Below are positions 45,496-53,648 of a DNA stretch of 64,000 nucleotides, in pieces. The stretch comes from Roseinatronobacter monicus (GTDB lineage: Bacteria; Pseudomonadota; Alphaproteobacteria; Rhodobacterales; Rhodobacteraceae), in the NCBI RefSeq assembly GCF_006716865.1, contig NZ_VFPT01000005.1, forward strand, positions 62,001-126,000. The letters are read 5' to 3'. The notes under the pieces were generated by a model. That model ran no database searches and was not told where the DNA came from. It saw only the letters and a list, made by a program, of their open reading frames with translations. Numbering within the stretch: position 1 is the stretch's first letter; the number at the start of each line of letters is the position of its first letter. A program made the translations under genes and the position numbers.

Positions 45496-45855
45496 ATGAA
45501 AGACGCATTCTGCCGCATCGAAGGGCGTGAGATCACAGATCACGAGGCCCGCGCCATTGTCAAAGCCATCGCGAACTTGCGCGCTGTCTTCGCACCCTTT
45601 GTCGCGGCCAGCCCCGATACAATTCCCAACTATGCCAGCGTGCCCTACAGGCCCAAGGGCAGCACAAAATCCTACCAGATCACCCCCTGCCCGAAGCGCG
45701 GCGCTGGTTTCTACATTGTCGCCATCACCCCGCATGATAAAAATCATTACGGAATGCCGCTTTACCAGCCCGAGACTGTCACGGTCTGGCTCGATATCGC
45801 GCCGCTCTACGTGCCGACGCGAAAGGAAGACTGTCATGATCTGGAAATCTGCTAA
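45496..45855 (+). CDS. Hypothetical protein, 119 residues
   Basis: IEGREITDHEARAIVKAIAN at the start, GSTKSYQITPCPKRGAGFYI in the middle, WLDIAPLYVPTRKEDCHDLE at the end. No family. The final 20 bases overlap the next gene, so they are translationally coupled. Confidence 0.65.
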   Translation: MKDAFCRIEGREITDHEARAIVKAIANLRAVFAPFVAASPDTIPNYASVPYRPKGSTKSYQITPCPKRGAGFYIVAITPHDKNHYGMPLYQPETVTVWLDIAPLYVPTRKEDCHDLEIC

Positions 45856-46336
45856 ACTCCTGATCGCATTTTACCGCGACAAGAACCAGCGCAAGCGGCG
45901 CATCCCTTATCTATGGGGGCCAAAGGGGGCCGAGGCAGGGATCACGGATCGCGAAAAATCCGATCAGGAAACATTCGTTCTGATAGAGGACGCCAAAGGC
46001 GCGCGCGATATCCAGATCAAATTCCGGCCCGAGCATATCGTCATCCGCCGCGATGCCGGTGACTATTGGCACGGGCTGGTGATCACAGATCACAGCATCA
46101 AAGCCCGCGTTGCAGGGCGCATCATTGAAATCGGGCATGATGGTGCTGTGAAATCCATCAGCGCCGATGACACCGAGAGCGACAAAACCATCGTCGAGGC
46201 CGATGGCACCGTCTTCAAATGGACGGATCTGGCCGAGATCGTCATCTCAGGCGACGGGGCCGAGGTCTCGCACCGTCAGCCCGACCAGTTCACAGCAATC
46301 ACACCGCAAGGCACTATCACCAAAGCCTTGCGCTGA
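45836..46336 (+). CDS. Hypothetical protein, 166 residues
   Basis: GAAAGGAAGACTGTC sets the ATG at 45836, inside the previous gene. A basic N-terminus (KLLIAFYRDKNQRKRRIPYL) then a beta-rich region with repeated short strands (KARVAGRIIEIGHDGAVKSI, VEADGTVFKWTDLAEIVISG). No family recognised. Its last 44 bases and the terminator behind it are duplicated downstream of NYN copy 2. Confidence 0.65.
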   Translation: MIWKSAKLLIAFYRDKNQRKRRIPYLWGPKGAEAGITDREKSDQETFVLIEDAKGARDIQIKFRPEHIVIRRDAGDYWHGLVITDHSIKARVAGRIIEIGHDGAVKSISADDTESDKTIVEADGTVFKWTDLAEIVISGDGAEVSHRQPDQFTAITPQGTITKALR

Positions 46337-46391
46337 ACCCCTTTCCTCTAGCGATGGAAAACCACCTGCCCACGCCAGTCGGGGGCTTTTT
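46293..46391 (+). repeat. Direct repeat, left copy, with terminator
   Basis: About 98 bases, including the end of the 166-residue gene and a terminator (GCCCACG/CGGGGGC at 46368-46386, then TTTT). Repeated with few changes at 47134-47236; NYN copy 2 lies between. Confidence 0.8.
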
Positions 46392-46539
46392 ATGTGCAGA
46401 TCAGGGCGGGCGCTGCCCGCGCAGGGGGCTTGGGTGAGCGCAGACGCGACTTAGGGTGAAAGACCTCTTGATTAATTGGCAAAAGAGGTCGATCTAAACG
46501 TCTCAACAGCATGCCACACCAAAACATTCAAGGATTACC

Positions 46540-47115
46540 ATGTTTTATAAAGACGAACGCCTCGCGTTGTTTATTGACGGCGCAAACCTTTTCGCAGCAG
46601 GGAAAGCGCTAGGCTTCGACATTGACTACAGGCTCCTGCGTCAGGAGTTCGCACGTCGCGGCAAACTGCTGCGCGCTTTCTATTACACCGCGTTGCTGGA
46701 AAACGACGATCATCAACCAATGCGTCCATTGACAGATTGGCTGCAATACAATGGATATTCCTTGGTGACCAAGACCGCAAAAGAATACACGGATTCAATG
46801 GGCCGGCGTAAGGTAAAGGGCAACATGGATATCGAGCTGGCTGTGGATGCAATGGAACTTGCGCCACACCTGGATCATGCTGTCTTATTCTCAGGCGACG
46901 GGGATTTCCGTCCGCTGGTCGAAAGCTTGCAGCGTCAGGGTGTTCGTGTGTCGGTGGTGTCCACCATCCGCAGCCAGCCGCCCATAATTGCAGATGAATT
47001 GCGCCGCCAGGTGGATAATTTCATCGAACTTGACGAGTTGCGTGACGTTATTGGCCGCCCTCCGCGTGAGCCTCGCAGTGATGCGCCGCGCGAAGAAGAG
47101 CAGATGGAGAGCTGA
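46540..47115 (+). CDS. NYN/LabA-type RNase, copy 2
   Basis: A 191-residue NYN domain protein with all acidic motifs: FIDGAN (Asp13), KGNMDIELAVDAM (Asp97, Asp103) and FSGDGDF (Asp120, Asp122). Predicted metal-dependent RNase, in contrast to copy 1 at 13296. Its C-terminal tail (SDAPREEEQMES) is acidic. It lies as a cassette between ~98-base direct repeats, consistent with insertion or duplication by recombination. Confidence 0.85.
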   Translation: MFYKDERLALFIDGANLFAAGKALGFDIDYRLLRQEFARRGKLLRAFYYTALLENDDHQPMRPLTDWLQYNGYSLVTKTAKEYTDSMGRRKVKGNMDIELAVDAMELAPHLDHAVLFSGDGDFRPLVESLQRQGVRVSVVSTIRSQPPIIADELRRQVDNFIELDELRDVIGRPPREPRSDAPREEEQMES

Positions 47116-47133
47116 TCGAACTGGCCGTGTTGT

Positions 47134-47236
47134 CAGCAATCACACCGCAAGGCACCATCACCAAAGCCTTGCGCTGAACCCCTTTCCTCTAGCGATGGAA
47201 AACCACCTGCCCCTCGCCAGTCGGGGGGCTCTTTTT
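47134..47236 (+). repeat. Direct repeat, right copy, with terminator
   Basis: Repeats 46293-46391: the orphan gene tail CAGCAATCACACCGCAAGGC, the CTCTAGCGATGGAAAACCAC phrase and a terminator (GCCCCTCG/CGGGGGGC then TCTTTTT, 47209-47236). Here the coding tail is out of context, so this is the acquired copy. Confidence 0.8.
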
Positions 47237-47245
47237 GTCTGGCAC

Positions 47246-47291
47246 TGTAGCTTATAGTTGACAGATTGCGGGGTGATAACTATAAGCTACA
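47246..47291 (+). promoter_or_regulatory. Promoter-operator of the toxin-antitoxin pair
   Basis: TGTAGCTTATAGTT (47246-47259) and its exact reverse complement AACTATAAGCTACA (47278-47291) flank an 18-base spacer. TTGACA (47258-47263) and TATAAG (47281-47286) have 17-base spacing and are each covered by one arm. The start point would lie at about the toxin ATG (47293), giving a leaderless mRNA; no ribosome site is visible. Confidence 0.8.
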
Positions 47292-47292
47292 C

Positions 47293-47595
47293 ATGGCGAA
47301 TGAAATCCGCATCACTCCTACGTTTTCCGAGTGGCTTGACGGTCTCAAAGACCACAAAGCGGCCGCCTTGGTATCGGCCAGAATCGAACGCCTCGGCTAT
47401 GGCTTGCTCGGAGATGTGAAGGTGTTTGACGGGATCGGAGAGCTGCGGATCGACTACGGTCCTGGCTATCGGGTCTATTTCTGCCGCCGTGGCGGAACGC
47501 TCTACATCTTGTTGTGCGGTGGGGCCAAGAGAACGCAGGATCGAGACATCAAACGCGCCAAGAAAATGGCAAAGGAGATTGGTTATGACCATTGA
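47293..47595 (+). CDS. RelE/ParE-superfamily toxin (HigB-like killer)
   Basis: A 100-residue protein: ITPTFSEWLDGLKDHKAAAL, DVKVFDGIGELRIDYGPGYR, VYFCRRGGTLYILLCGGAKR. Matches the addiction-module killer subgroup, ribosome-dependent mRNA interferases. The toxin gene comes first, as in higBA. Overlaps the antitoxin by 11 bases. Confidence 0.88.
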   Translation: MANEIRITPTFSEWLDGLKDHKAAALVSARIERLGYGLLGDVKVFDGIGELRIDYGPGYRVYFCRRGGTLYILLCGGAKRTQDRDIKRAKKMAKEIGYDH

Positions 47596-47893
47596 AACAG
47601 TGCCCTTTGACGCAGCCAAGTATCTTGCGGAGCCGGAGGCGCAAGCCGTTTTCTTGCGCGATGCGCTGGAAACAGGTGATGCTGGATATATTGCCCATGC
47701 GCTTGGCGTGATTGTGCGCGCGCGCGGCATGTCGCAGGTTGCCCGCGATGCAGGCTTAAGCCGCGAGGCGCTTTACAGGGCGCTCTCTCCCACAGGCAAC
47801 CCCAGGCTTTCGACCCTCTTGGGCGTCACCAAGGCGCTCAATATCCGGCTTGAGGCTTCAGCACTTCCGACAACACCTAACGGTGCGCAGTAA
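47585..47893 (+). CDS. HTH antitoxin, addiction-module antidote
   Basis: A 102-residue protein: PFDAAKYLAEPEAQAVFLRD and a HTH with SQVARDAGLSREALYRALSP and NPRLSTLLGVTKALNIRLEA. The antidote type that pairs with HigB-like killers; binds the toxin and the 14-bp palindrome to repress the operon. A normal AAGGAGATTGGTT ribosome site precedes it, unlike the toxin. Confidence 0.88.
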   Translation: MTIETVPFDAAKYLAEPEAQAVFLRDALETGDAGYIAHALGVIVRARGMSQVARDAGLSREALYRALSPTGNPRLSTLLGVTKALNIRLEASALPTTPNGAQ

Positions 47894-47951
47894 GGGCGGG
47901 AGTTTGGCTACCTCCGCTTGCGTTTCTGTCTCTGTATATCCTGACAGATCA

Positions 47952-48347
47952 TAGATGAAACCCGCGCGCATGGACGCGGGTTGAGACTATTCCAAGGACA
48001 GCACGGGGGGTCGACGGGCCTGTGGCCCGCTCACCGCCCGCGCTGACGATCTTTCTTTTCTTCTTGTCCGCCCAACAGACCTGATCGAGCCGGTCAAGGG
48101 GCAAGCGCCGCGCAGGCGCGTCGTCAGATCACCCACCCGTGTCCTCGACCTGCGGTCTGCGGGCCGCGCCAGTGGGTGGTCTGACCCCGTGACAGTCTCA
48201 CTCAGGCCCGTGGGTCGGGCTTCGCCCTCTCCCACTCTGTTCCGCCGAATACATGCGTATCCGGCAAATCAGATTGGCCGAGGCGCAGCCCATCGGCGCA
48301 AACAGGGACAAACCCCAACCGCCCATCGCTTGAGAGGATGAAAGACT
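47952..48347 (+). promoter_or_regulatory. Leader module D (~400 bp)
   Basis: Fourth copy. Similar to B and C. Begins TAGATGAAACCCG (the GATCAGGGG of the others is shortened). Ends GAGAGGATGAAAGACT directly before the ATG at 48348. Confidence 0.85.
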
Positions 48348-48599
48348 ATGCCCGAACTCGCTTGCATGACCGTTTACCAGTTTTCCGAATTGTCAGACGC
48401 CGCCAAGGAAAAAGCCCGCGACTGGTGGCGCGCTGGTGGCATGGATTATGACTGGTGGGACAGCGTCTATGATGATTTTGGCCGCATCTGTGAAATCCTG
48501 GGTGTTGACCTCAAAACCCGCGACATCAAACTGATGAACGGACGCACACGGCAGGGGTTCTGTCGCAAATATCTCGTGCATGCGGGTAGCACGGCATGA
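48348..48599 (+). pseudogene. Leader D gene truncated by IS6
   Basis: The first ~69 codons encode VYQFSELSDAAKEKARDWWR, YDWWDSVYDDFGRICEILGV and KLMNGRTRQG, the start of a plasmid family whose normal continuation would be another ~100 residues. From 48556 the frame runs into the IS6 end and stops at 48599, giving a chimeric 83-residue product. Confidence 0.75.
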
Positions 48600-49383
48600 T
48601 GCGGCGCTGTAGAAGCTGACTTCGCAGTGATGATTGGATGGAAACGATGATTGACTTCAAGGGCGCACATTACCCGAAATCGGTGGTCTTGTTCGCAGTG
48701 TTTTTCTATCTACGCTACCCTGTGTCCTATCGTGACCTCGAAGAGATAATGCAGGAGCGCGGTGTCGATGTTGACCACGCAACCCTGAACCGTTGGGTGG
48801 TCAAGTACTCCCCATTGATTGCGGCAAAAGCTCAGGCGAAAAAGCGTCCGACGGCCATCTCTTGGCGGATGGATGAGACTTACATCAAGGTTAAGGGCAA
48901 GTGGATGTATCACTACCGCGCGGTGGACCGGAACGGCCAAACCCTTGATTTCATGCTATCTGAGCGGCGTGACAAGCCGGCGGCGCGGCGCTTCTTCCGA
49001 CGTGCAATCGGCAACAACGGCATCCCCGACCGCATCGTTATCGACAAAAGTGGGGCAAATCTGGCGGGCCTGGAAGCCGTGAATGTGACCCTCAAATTCA
49101 CAGGAACTGGGCAGACCATCAAGATCCTGCAGGTCAAATACCTGAACAATATCCTCGAGCAGGACCACCGGTTCATCAAGCGCATCACAGGTCGAATGCT
49201 CGGCTTCAAGGCATTCCATTCGGCGTCTGCTACGCTTGAAGGAATCGAGACCGCGCATATGATCCGTAAGGGACAATTCGGCGCCAACGGCATGACCGCA
49301 TTCCAGCAGTTCGCCCAGCTCGCAGCATAATTATGTCCAGCGCCAGCCTGATCTCAACCTGACTGAAAATTTGCGACAGAACC
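48556..49383 (+). mobile_element. IS6-family element (828 bp)
   Basis: Terminal repeats GGTTCTGTCGCAAAT at both ends. Flanking eight bases are ACGGCAGG and CTCTCAGG, not a target duplication. IS6 elements lacking duplications usually mark deletion or cointegrate junctions, so the DNA on the two sides was probably not adjacent before. Confidence 0.88.
48638..49330 (+). CDS. IS6-family transposase
   Basis: A 230-residue protein: FKGAHYPKSVVLFAVFFYLR, RYPVSYRDLEEIMQERGVDV, WRMDETYIKVKGKWMYHYRA (first Asp), RIVIDKSGANLAGLEAVN (second Asp), LEQDHRFIKRITGRMLGFK (Glu). ATG 48647 is an alternative start. Intact. Confidence 0.94.
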   Translation: METMIDFKGAHYPKSVVLFAVFFYLRYPVSYRDLEEIMQERGVDVDHATLNRWVVKYSPLIAAKAQAKKRPTAISWRMDETYIKVKGKWMYHYRAVDRNGQTLDFMLSERRDKPAARRFFRRAIGNNGIPDRIVIDKSGANLAGLEAVNVTLKFTGTGQTIKILQVKYLNNILEQDHRFIKRITGRMLGFKAFHSASATLEGIETAHMIRKGQFGANGMTAFQQFAQLAA

Positions 49384-49459
49384 CTCTCAGGTATCAAACC
49401 CCTAATTCGATATTCACGGCAGAACTACCCAACCGATGACCCGTACGACAAGACCTGGT

Positions 49460-50488
49460 TTAGGCACTCTGCAATGCGGCCTCGGCCTCAGTTTCTGTGC
49501 CATGTGCGGCACGTTCTCGATAAGGTGTCGTCTGGTACTGTGCGCGGTAGCATTTCGAAAAGTGGGACGGAGCCGTGAACCCTGTTGCGATCGCCACGTT
49601 AATGACGCTCATATCTGTCTGCAGTAGCAGGTGGCGTGCTCTTTCTAGACGCAACTCCATGTAATAGCGCTTAGGGCTGCGGCTCAGATAGCGCCGGAAA
49701 AGTCGCTCAAGCTGACGAGTGGATATATCCACTTCACTGGCCAGGTAAGAAGGACTGACCGGGTCTTCGATATGGTTTTCCATTAATTCTATCACACGTG
49801 CCAGTTTCGAATTACGCACCCCAATGCGGATAGGAATTGACAGCCGCTGCGTGTCACTATTTGTGCGAATCGACGAATAAATCAGTTGGTCGGCCACCGC
49901 ATGAGCGAGATCGGCTCCTCGGGCATTTGTGATGACAGTAAGCATCATGTCCAATGGCGCAGTCCCGCCTGCCGCTGTCAGGCGTTTTCTGCTGATTACA
50001 AAAACAGACTTATTCAGCTCTATTTCCGGAAAACTCTCGGTCAGGGCGTTGTGGTTTTCCCAATGTATCGTGGCGCGATGCCCATCCAGAAGCCCGGCTT
50101 TTGCCAGAGCCCATGCCGCTGTGCAAATCCCTGCAATCGTGTTGCCATGACGGGCGCGTTTTCGCAACCAAGACAAGATCGCCGGGGTGGTCGCACGCTG
50201 CACATCTACCCCTCCGCAGACAACGATCATGGCGTCATTACAAATATCGCCCAGGCCTGCCGTTGCACTGACCTGCGTTCCATTTGAGCAGGTGACTGCA
50301 TCACCCGTTTCACTGATCAGTTTCCAGCTATAAAGCCGATTGCCCGCCACTCGATTTGCAAGGCGTAAAGGCTCTATGGCAGCTGAATATGCCAAGAGTG
50401 AGAAGCGGTCCAAGAGTAAAAATATAAACTGTTGATGCGGGGCATCGATAGGATGTAGAGAAGCGCGGGGGGTAGAGAGCGTTGCCAT
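49460..50488 (-). CDS. GlxA/GbdR-type AraC regulator
   Basis: A 342-residue protein: an N-terminal DJ-1/PfpI-like domain (~20-190, DAMIVVCGGVDVQ, GICTAAWALAKAGLLDGHRA) and a C-terminal AraC DNA-binding domain (~225-325, YLASEVDISTRQLERLFRRY, INVAIATGFTAPSHFSKCYR). Such regulators, GbdR included, sense betaine or dimethylglycine and activate its catabolism. The betaine-type transporter and DMGDH-like enzyme downstream make this a fitting regulator (inference). ATG 50488 used; GTG 50500 possible. Confidence 0.85.
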   Translation of the reverse strand: MATLSTPRASLHPIDAPHQQFIFLLLDRFSLLAYSAAIEPLRLANRVAGNRLYSWKLISETGDAVTCSNGTQVSATAGLGDICNDAMIVVCGGVDVQRATTPAILSWLRKRARHGNTIAGICTAAWALAKAGLLDGHRATIHWENHNALTESFPEIELNKSVFVISRKRLTAAGGTAPLDMMLTVITNARGADLAHAVADQLIYSSIRTNSDTQRLSIPIRIGVRNSKLARVIELMENHIEDPVSPSYLASEVDISTRQLERLFRRYLSRSPKRYYMELRLERARHLLLQTDMSVINVAIATGFTAPSHFSKCYRAQYQTTPYRERAAHGTETEAEAALQSA

Positions 50489-50571
50489 GTTTTTGATCAC
50501 GTAAGAATGAAGCTGACCGGCTCAAAAACAACTTTCATCTATGTGATGCAAGTTAAATTATTTGCTGTATG

Positions 50572-50601
50572 AGAGGCGGTCGCGGAATTTTGGACCAGTT
50601 G
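50572..50601. repeat. Solo end of an IS3 element
   Basis: AGAGGCGGTCGCGGAATTTT then GGACCAGTTG matches the right terminal repeat of IS3 elements 1 and 2 with three changes. No transposase remains, so it is a scar. Confidence 0.65.
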
Positions 50602-50690
50602 TATCCCCAGCCGATCATTCGCGGTGAGGCAGTGAGAACATTAATGACGTAACTCTGGTCGGGACCGCGCCCGCTGCCAATTCAGTGAGG

Positions 50691-50951
50691 CTATTGAGCT
50701 TTGTGGTCGCGCCGAAATAAGTTCCATTCTTCGTGAACGCTGCCATCGGGAAGCTGACACCATCCTGTCAGACCACCTGGCTCGGGGCGTATTTCGACCT
50801 TACCGCCCAGCTTGGCACAAAAGACCGATGCCGGATTCGCGTGGCCAATTACTGGCATTTGCATAGGCGGGCCTAGCGGTTTCGTCACACATCCAGCTAA
50901 CGGCGACCCCAAGCTACGGAACAAAATCCAACGCATCATATATCTCGACAT
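50691..50951 (-). CDS. DUF333 lipoprotein
   Basis: Eighty-six residues: a short signal and lipobox (SPLAGC), then DUF333 (IGHANPASVFCAKLGGKVEI...GLTGWCQLPDGSVHEEWNLF). Secreted lipoproteins of unknown function (sometimes named putative hemolysin). A G9 tract (50961-50969) lies just upstream of its start. Confidence 0.8.
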   Translation of the reverse strand: MSRYMMRWILFRSLGSPLAGCVTKPLGPPMQMPVIGHANPASVFCAKLGGKVEIRPEPGGLTGWCQLPDGSVHEEWNLFRRDHKAQ

Positions 50952-51065
50952 TTAAAACCCGGGGGGGGGTGTATCGCAGGCAGTGTTGCAACATTTCGGG
51001 CATAACGACAGGATCCTCTCCCTTGCTGTTGGAGCGTTGGCTGTGCTGGGCGAAATCATTGGGTA

Positions 51066-51099
51066 GTATCGGGCAATCCACAAACAAACTGCCCGATAC
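51066..51099. terminator. 10-bp inverted repeat between genes
   Basis: GTATCGGGCA and TGCCCGATAC (51066-51075, 51090-51099) with a 14-base loop, nine bases after the uspA stop. A T-rich tract follows on the plus strand only, so it is a possible bidirectional terminator. Confidence 0.5.
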
Positions 51100-51107
51100 G
51101 ATTTTCT

Positions 51108-51521
51108 TTAACGCACGACGAAAACCGACACTTTGGCATGGGCCGCAATATACCCCCCATGAGAGGAAAAGATATATTCCATCAGGCCGGGTTGATGGCT
51201 GGCCATCACGACCAGATCGGCGCCGACCTGCTCGATTGCAGACAACAGCTTCCGGTCGACCTCGGCCTCTGGATCGGCTGAACTAAGGTTGAGCGCTGTT
51301 GCCGAAATGGCATATTCTTCAGCCTTGCGGTCCGCGAATTCCTGCAATTTTTCGCCGTATTCGCTGTAAGATTTCGCTATCTCGGATGGCAACTCTCCTG
51401 ACACGCTGACGAAGCATATTTCTGCCTTGTGATCGCGTGCCATGCCGCAAGCTAGATCAACCGCCTTTCTGAGAGTGTCGCGGTGAACAAGATCGATTGG
51501 CACCATTATCCTTGAAAACAT
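51108..51521 (-). CDS. Universal stress protein, UspA family
   Basis: A 137-residue protein: RIMVPIDLVHRDTLRKAVDL at the start and VGADLVVMASHQPGLMEYIF, SSHGGYIAAHAKVSVFVV at the end. The ATP-binding G-2x-G-9x-G(S/T) is altered (ASHQPG...SHGGYIA), so it may be a non-binding type. It lies directly downstream of the BCCT transporter on the same strand; UspA-BCCT pairing is common in Rhodobacterales and may tune uptake. Confidence 0.87.
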   Translation of the reverse strand: MFSRIMVPIDLVHRDTLRKAVDLACGMARDHKAEICFVSVSGELPSEIAKSYSEYGEKLQEFADRKAEEYAISATALNLSSADPEAEVDRKLLSAIEQVGADLVVMASHQPGLMEYIFSSHGGYIAAHAKVSVFVVR

Positions 51522-51598
51522 TCAGACCTCCTTTGGTGGGGTTCCGGCCGGGCGGCAGGACAGATTGTCTGCGCCCGGCCATGCATTAGAGCGTTTGA

Positions 51599-53425
51599 TC
51601 ATTCTGCTGGTTCAGCGACACCATGCTTTGTGCGCCGGTGGTCGTTGAACAGCGCTTTGCCCAGTGAGATGCACATCAACACCATGATTATCGTGAACGG
51701 CAGCGCGCCGATGATCATGGCATCCGACAGTGCATCCATGCCACCACCGCCCGCGATCAGAAGCACAGCGATCACCGCGGTCAGGATGACCCCCCAGATG
51801 ATGCGGTGGCGGATGCCGGTTTCCGCCTGACCGCCGGACATGATGGTGTTCATGACCAGAATGCCGCTATCTGCCGACGTGACCAGAAAAGTCAGGATCA
51901 ACACCACGCTCATGATCGTGATCCCGGTCAACAAACCGCCATCAATCATGTGACCGAGGGTGACAAACAGCTTTGCCGTGTTGGAGGCAGCGATGATGCT
52001 GCCATCGGCGACGCCTGACAATTCCAGATCAATTGCAGTGCCACCCAGAATGGTCATCCAGGCAAAGCAAACCAGTGATGGCGCGATGACGGCACCGAGC
52101 ACAAACTCGCGAATCGTCCGGCCACGGGAAATGCGCGCCAGAAACAGGCCCACGAATGGCGCAAATGCAATCCACCATGCCCAGTAGAAGGTGGTCCAGC
52201 CGGCCTGCCATCCGAACAGGCGGCCATCGGTGCCTGCGGCATAAAGCGCTGCCGAAGTTTCGGCGGGTAGTTCTGCCATTGAGGCTGGCAGGCTGTCGCG
52301 GAAGCCGTCAAGCGAGCCCCAGGCATTGGTTGCCCCGCCATATACCGCAGCAAGATCCTCACCGCTCAGGCCCGATTGCAGCACAGCAGGTGCGGCGGCA
52401 AAGGCTTCCAGAGATTGCGGGGCGTGGGCACCAAAGCTCAGGTACAGGAAGTTCAGAATATAGTCGACCAGCGCGGCGCCATAGGTTGTCATGGCAAAAA
52501 CGAACGACCCGAAGATGACGAAAGTCATGATCAGGATGAATGACATCACCAGATTGGCGTTCGACAACCACTTGATCCCGCGCCCTACGCCCGAGACGGC
52601 AGACAGAATAGACAGGCCCATGATGACGACCAATCCAGCGATCAGCCCGACTGTCGCGGGTGCAGGTGCATCCCCGGTCATGTTCATCATCCATTCCATA
52701 CCGGTGATCGCATACAGCCCGTCCACGAATTGACTGACCCCGAAGCCGATAGTCACGGACACCCCCAGGATCGTGGCAACGACCCCGACCACATCGACCA
52801 CATGGCCAAACGGACTGTTGATGAAACGACCAAACAGCGGTGTCAGGGCAGTGCGGATAGTCAGCGGCATGCCCCGTGTGTAGGCGTAGTAGCACAGGCT
52901 CAGGCCAGTGGCGACATAGATGGCCCATGCGTGAAAGCCATAATGCAGGAACGTGTAGCGGTATCCTGCTTGCAGGCCTTCGACCGTGTTGCCTTCGACA
53001 TTGCCAGTCACGGTTTCGGGGTTCGACCCCCAAAGCCCCAATGGCTCGGCGGTGGCAAAAACCATCAGCCCGACACCGAGACCGGCCCCGAACATCATCG
53101 CGAACCATGAAAAGGTCGAGAATTCGGGTTTTTCACCTTCCTCTCCGAGCACGCGCTTTCCTGTTTGCGGGATAAGCGCGATCACAAACAGAAAGAAGGT
53201 GAACATGCCGACAGAAAGCACGTAGAATGTGTTGAACCCTTCGAGTAGCGTCCATTTAAAGCTGGAAAGCTGCGCACCGGCTGATAATGGCCAGATCAGT
53301 GCCCAAAGTACGATCCCGACCATGATGGCCTTGGAGATGGTCGCGATGGGGATCGAATGCCCCTCATAGAAACCCTGCTCGGCTGTTGTAATATCAACAT
53401 CCGTAAACGGTGGCTTTATGGCCAT
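51599..53425 (-). CDS. BCCT-family betaine/choline/carnitine transporter
   Basis: A 608-residue membrane protein with ~12 helices. BCCT signature: MMFGAGLGVGLMVFATAEPL, FLHYGFHAWAIYVATGLSLC, and WTTFYWAWWIAFAPFVGLFL then ARISRGRTIREFV with the Trp-box. Imports quaternary ammonium compounds, Na+- or H+-coupled, for osmoprotection or catabolism. Substrate not decidable, but downstream DMGDH-like and aminotransferase genes favour catabolic use. Confidence 0.93.
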   Translation of the reverse strand: MAIKPPFTDVDITTAEQGFYEGHSIPIATISKAIMVGIVLWALIWPLSAGAQLSSFKWTLLEGFNTFYVLSVGMFTFFLFVIALIPQTGKRVLGEEGEKPEFSTFSWFAMMFGAGLGVGLMVFATAEPLGLWGSNPETVTGNVEGNTVEGLQAGYRYTFLHYGFHAWAIYVATGLSLCYYAYTRGMPLTIRTALTPLFGRFINSPFGHVVDVVGVVATILGVSVTIGFGVSQFVDGLYAITGMEWMMNMTGDAPAPATVGLIAGLVVIMGLSILSAVSGVGRGIKWLSNANLVMSFILIMTFVIFGSFVFAMTTYGAALVDYILNFLYLSFGAHAPQSLEAFAAAPAVLQSGLSGEDLAAVYGGATNAWGSLDGFRDSLPASMAELPAETSAALYAAGTDGRLFGWQAGWTTFYWAWWIAFAPFVGLFLARISRGRTIREFVLGAVIAPSLVCFAWMTILGGTAIDLELSGVADGSIIAASNTAKLFVTLGHMIDGGLLTGITIMSVVLILTFLVTSADSGILVMNTIMSGGQAETGIRHRIIWGVILTAVIAVLLIAGGGGMDALSDAMIIGALPFTIIMVLMCISLGKALFNDHRRTKHGVAEPAE

Positions 53426-53648
53426 GATTGTCCCTCTCTGTTGTGTTTCGGGTCAGCGGAAATTCCTGATCCCTTGGTCGATAATTGTGATTGGCGTCTT
53501 CCGCGCCATTGATGTGTTCAAACGCATTGCAACATCCTTGCGAAGCAATGGCGGCAGGGGGGGGCTGTAAGCGACACTCTCGTGTCCACCGGCGCCATCT
53601 AAGGGGTAGCCCGATGACGGTACAGTCGCCCAAAGCTCCAGCGCATTC

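Noticed and set aside
52359..53108. 249-codon frame within the BCCT gene in another frame
   Set aside because: Shadow of the transporter.
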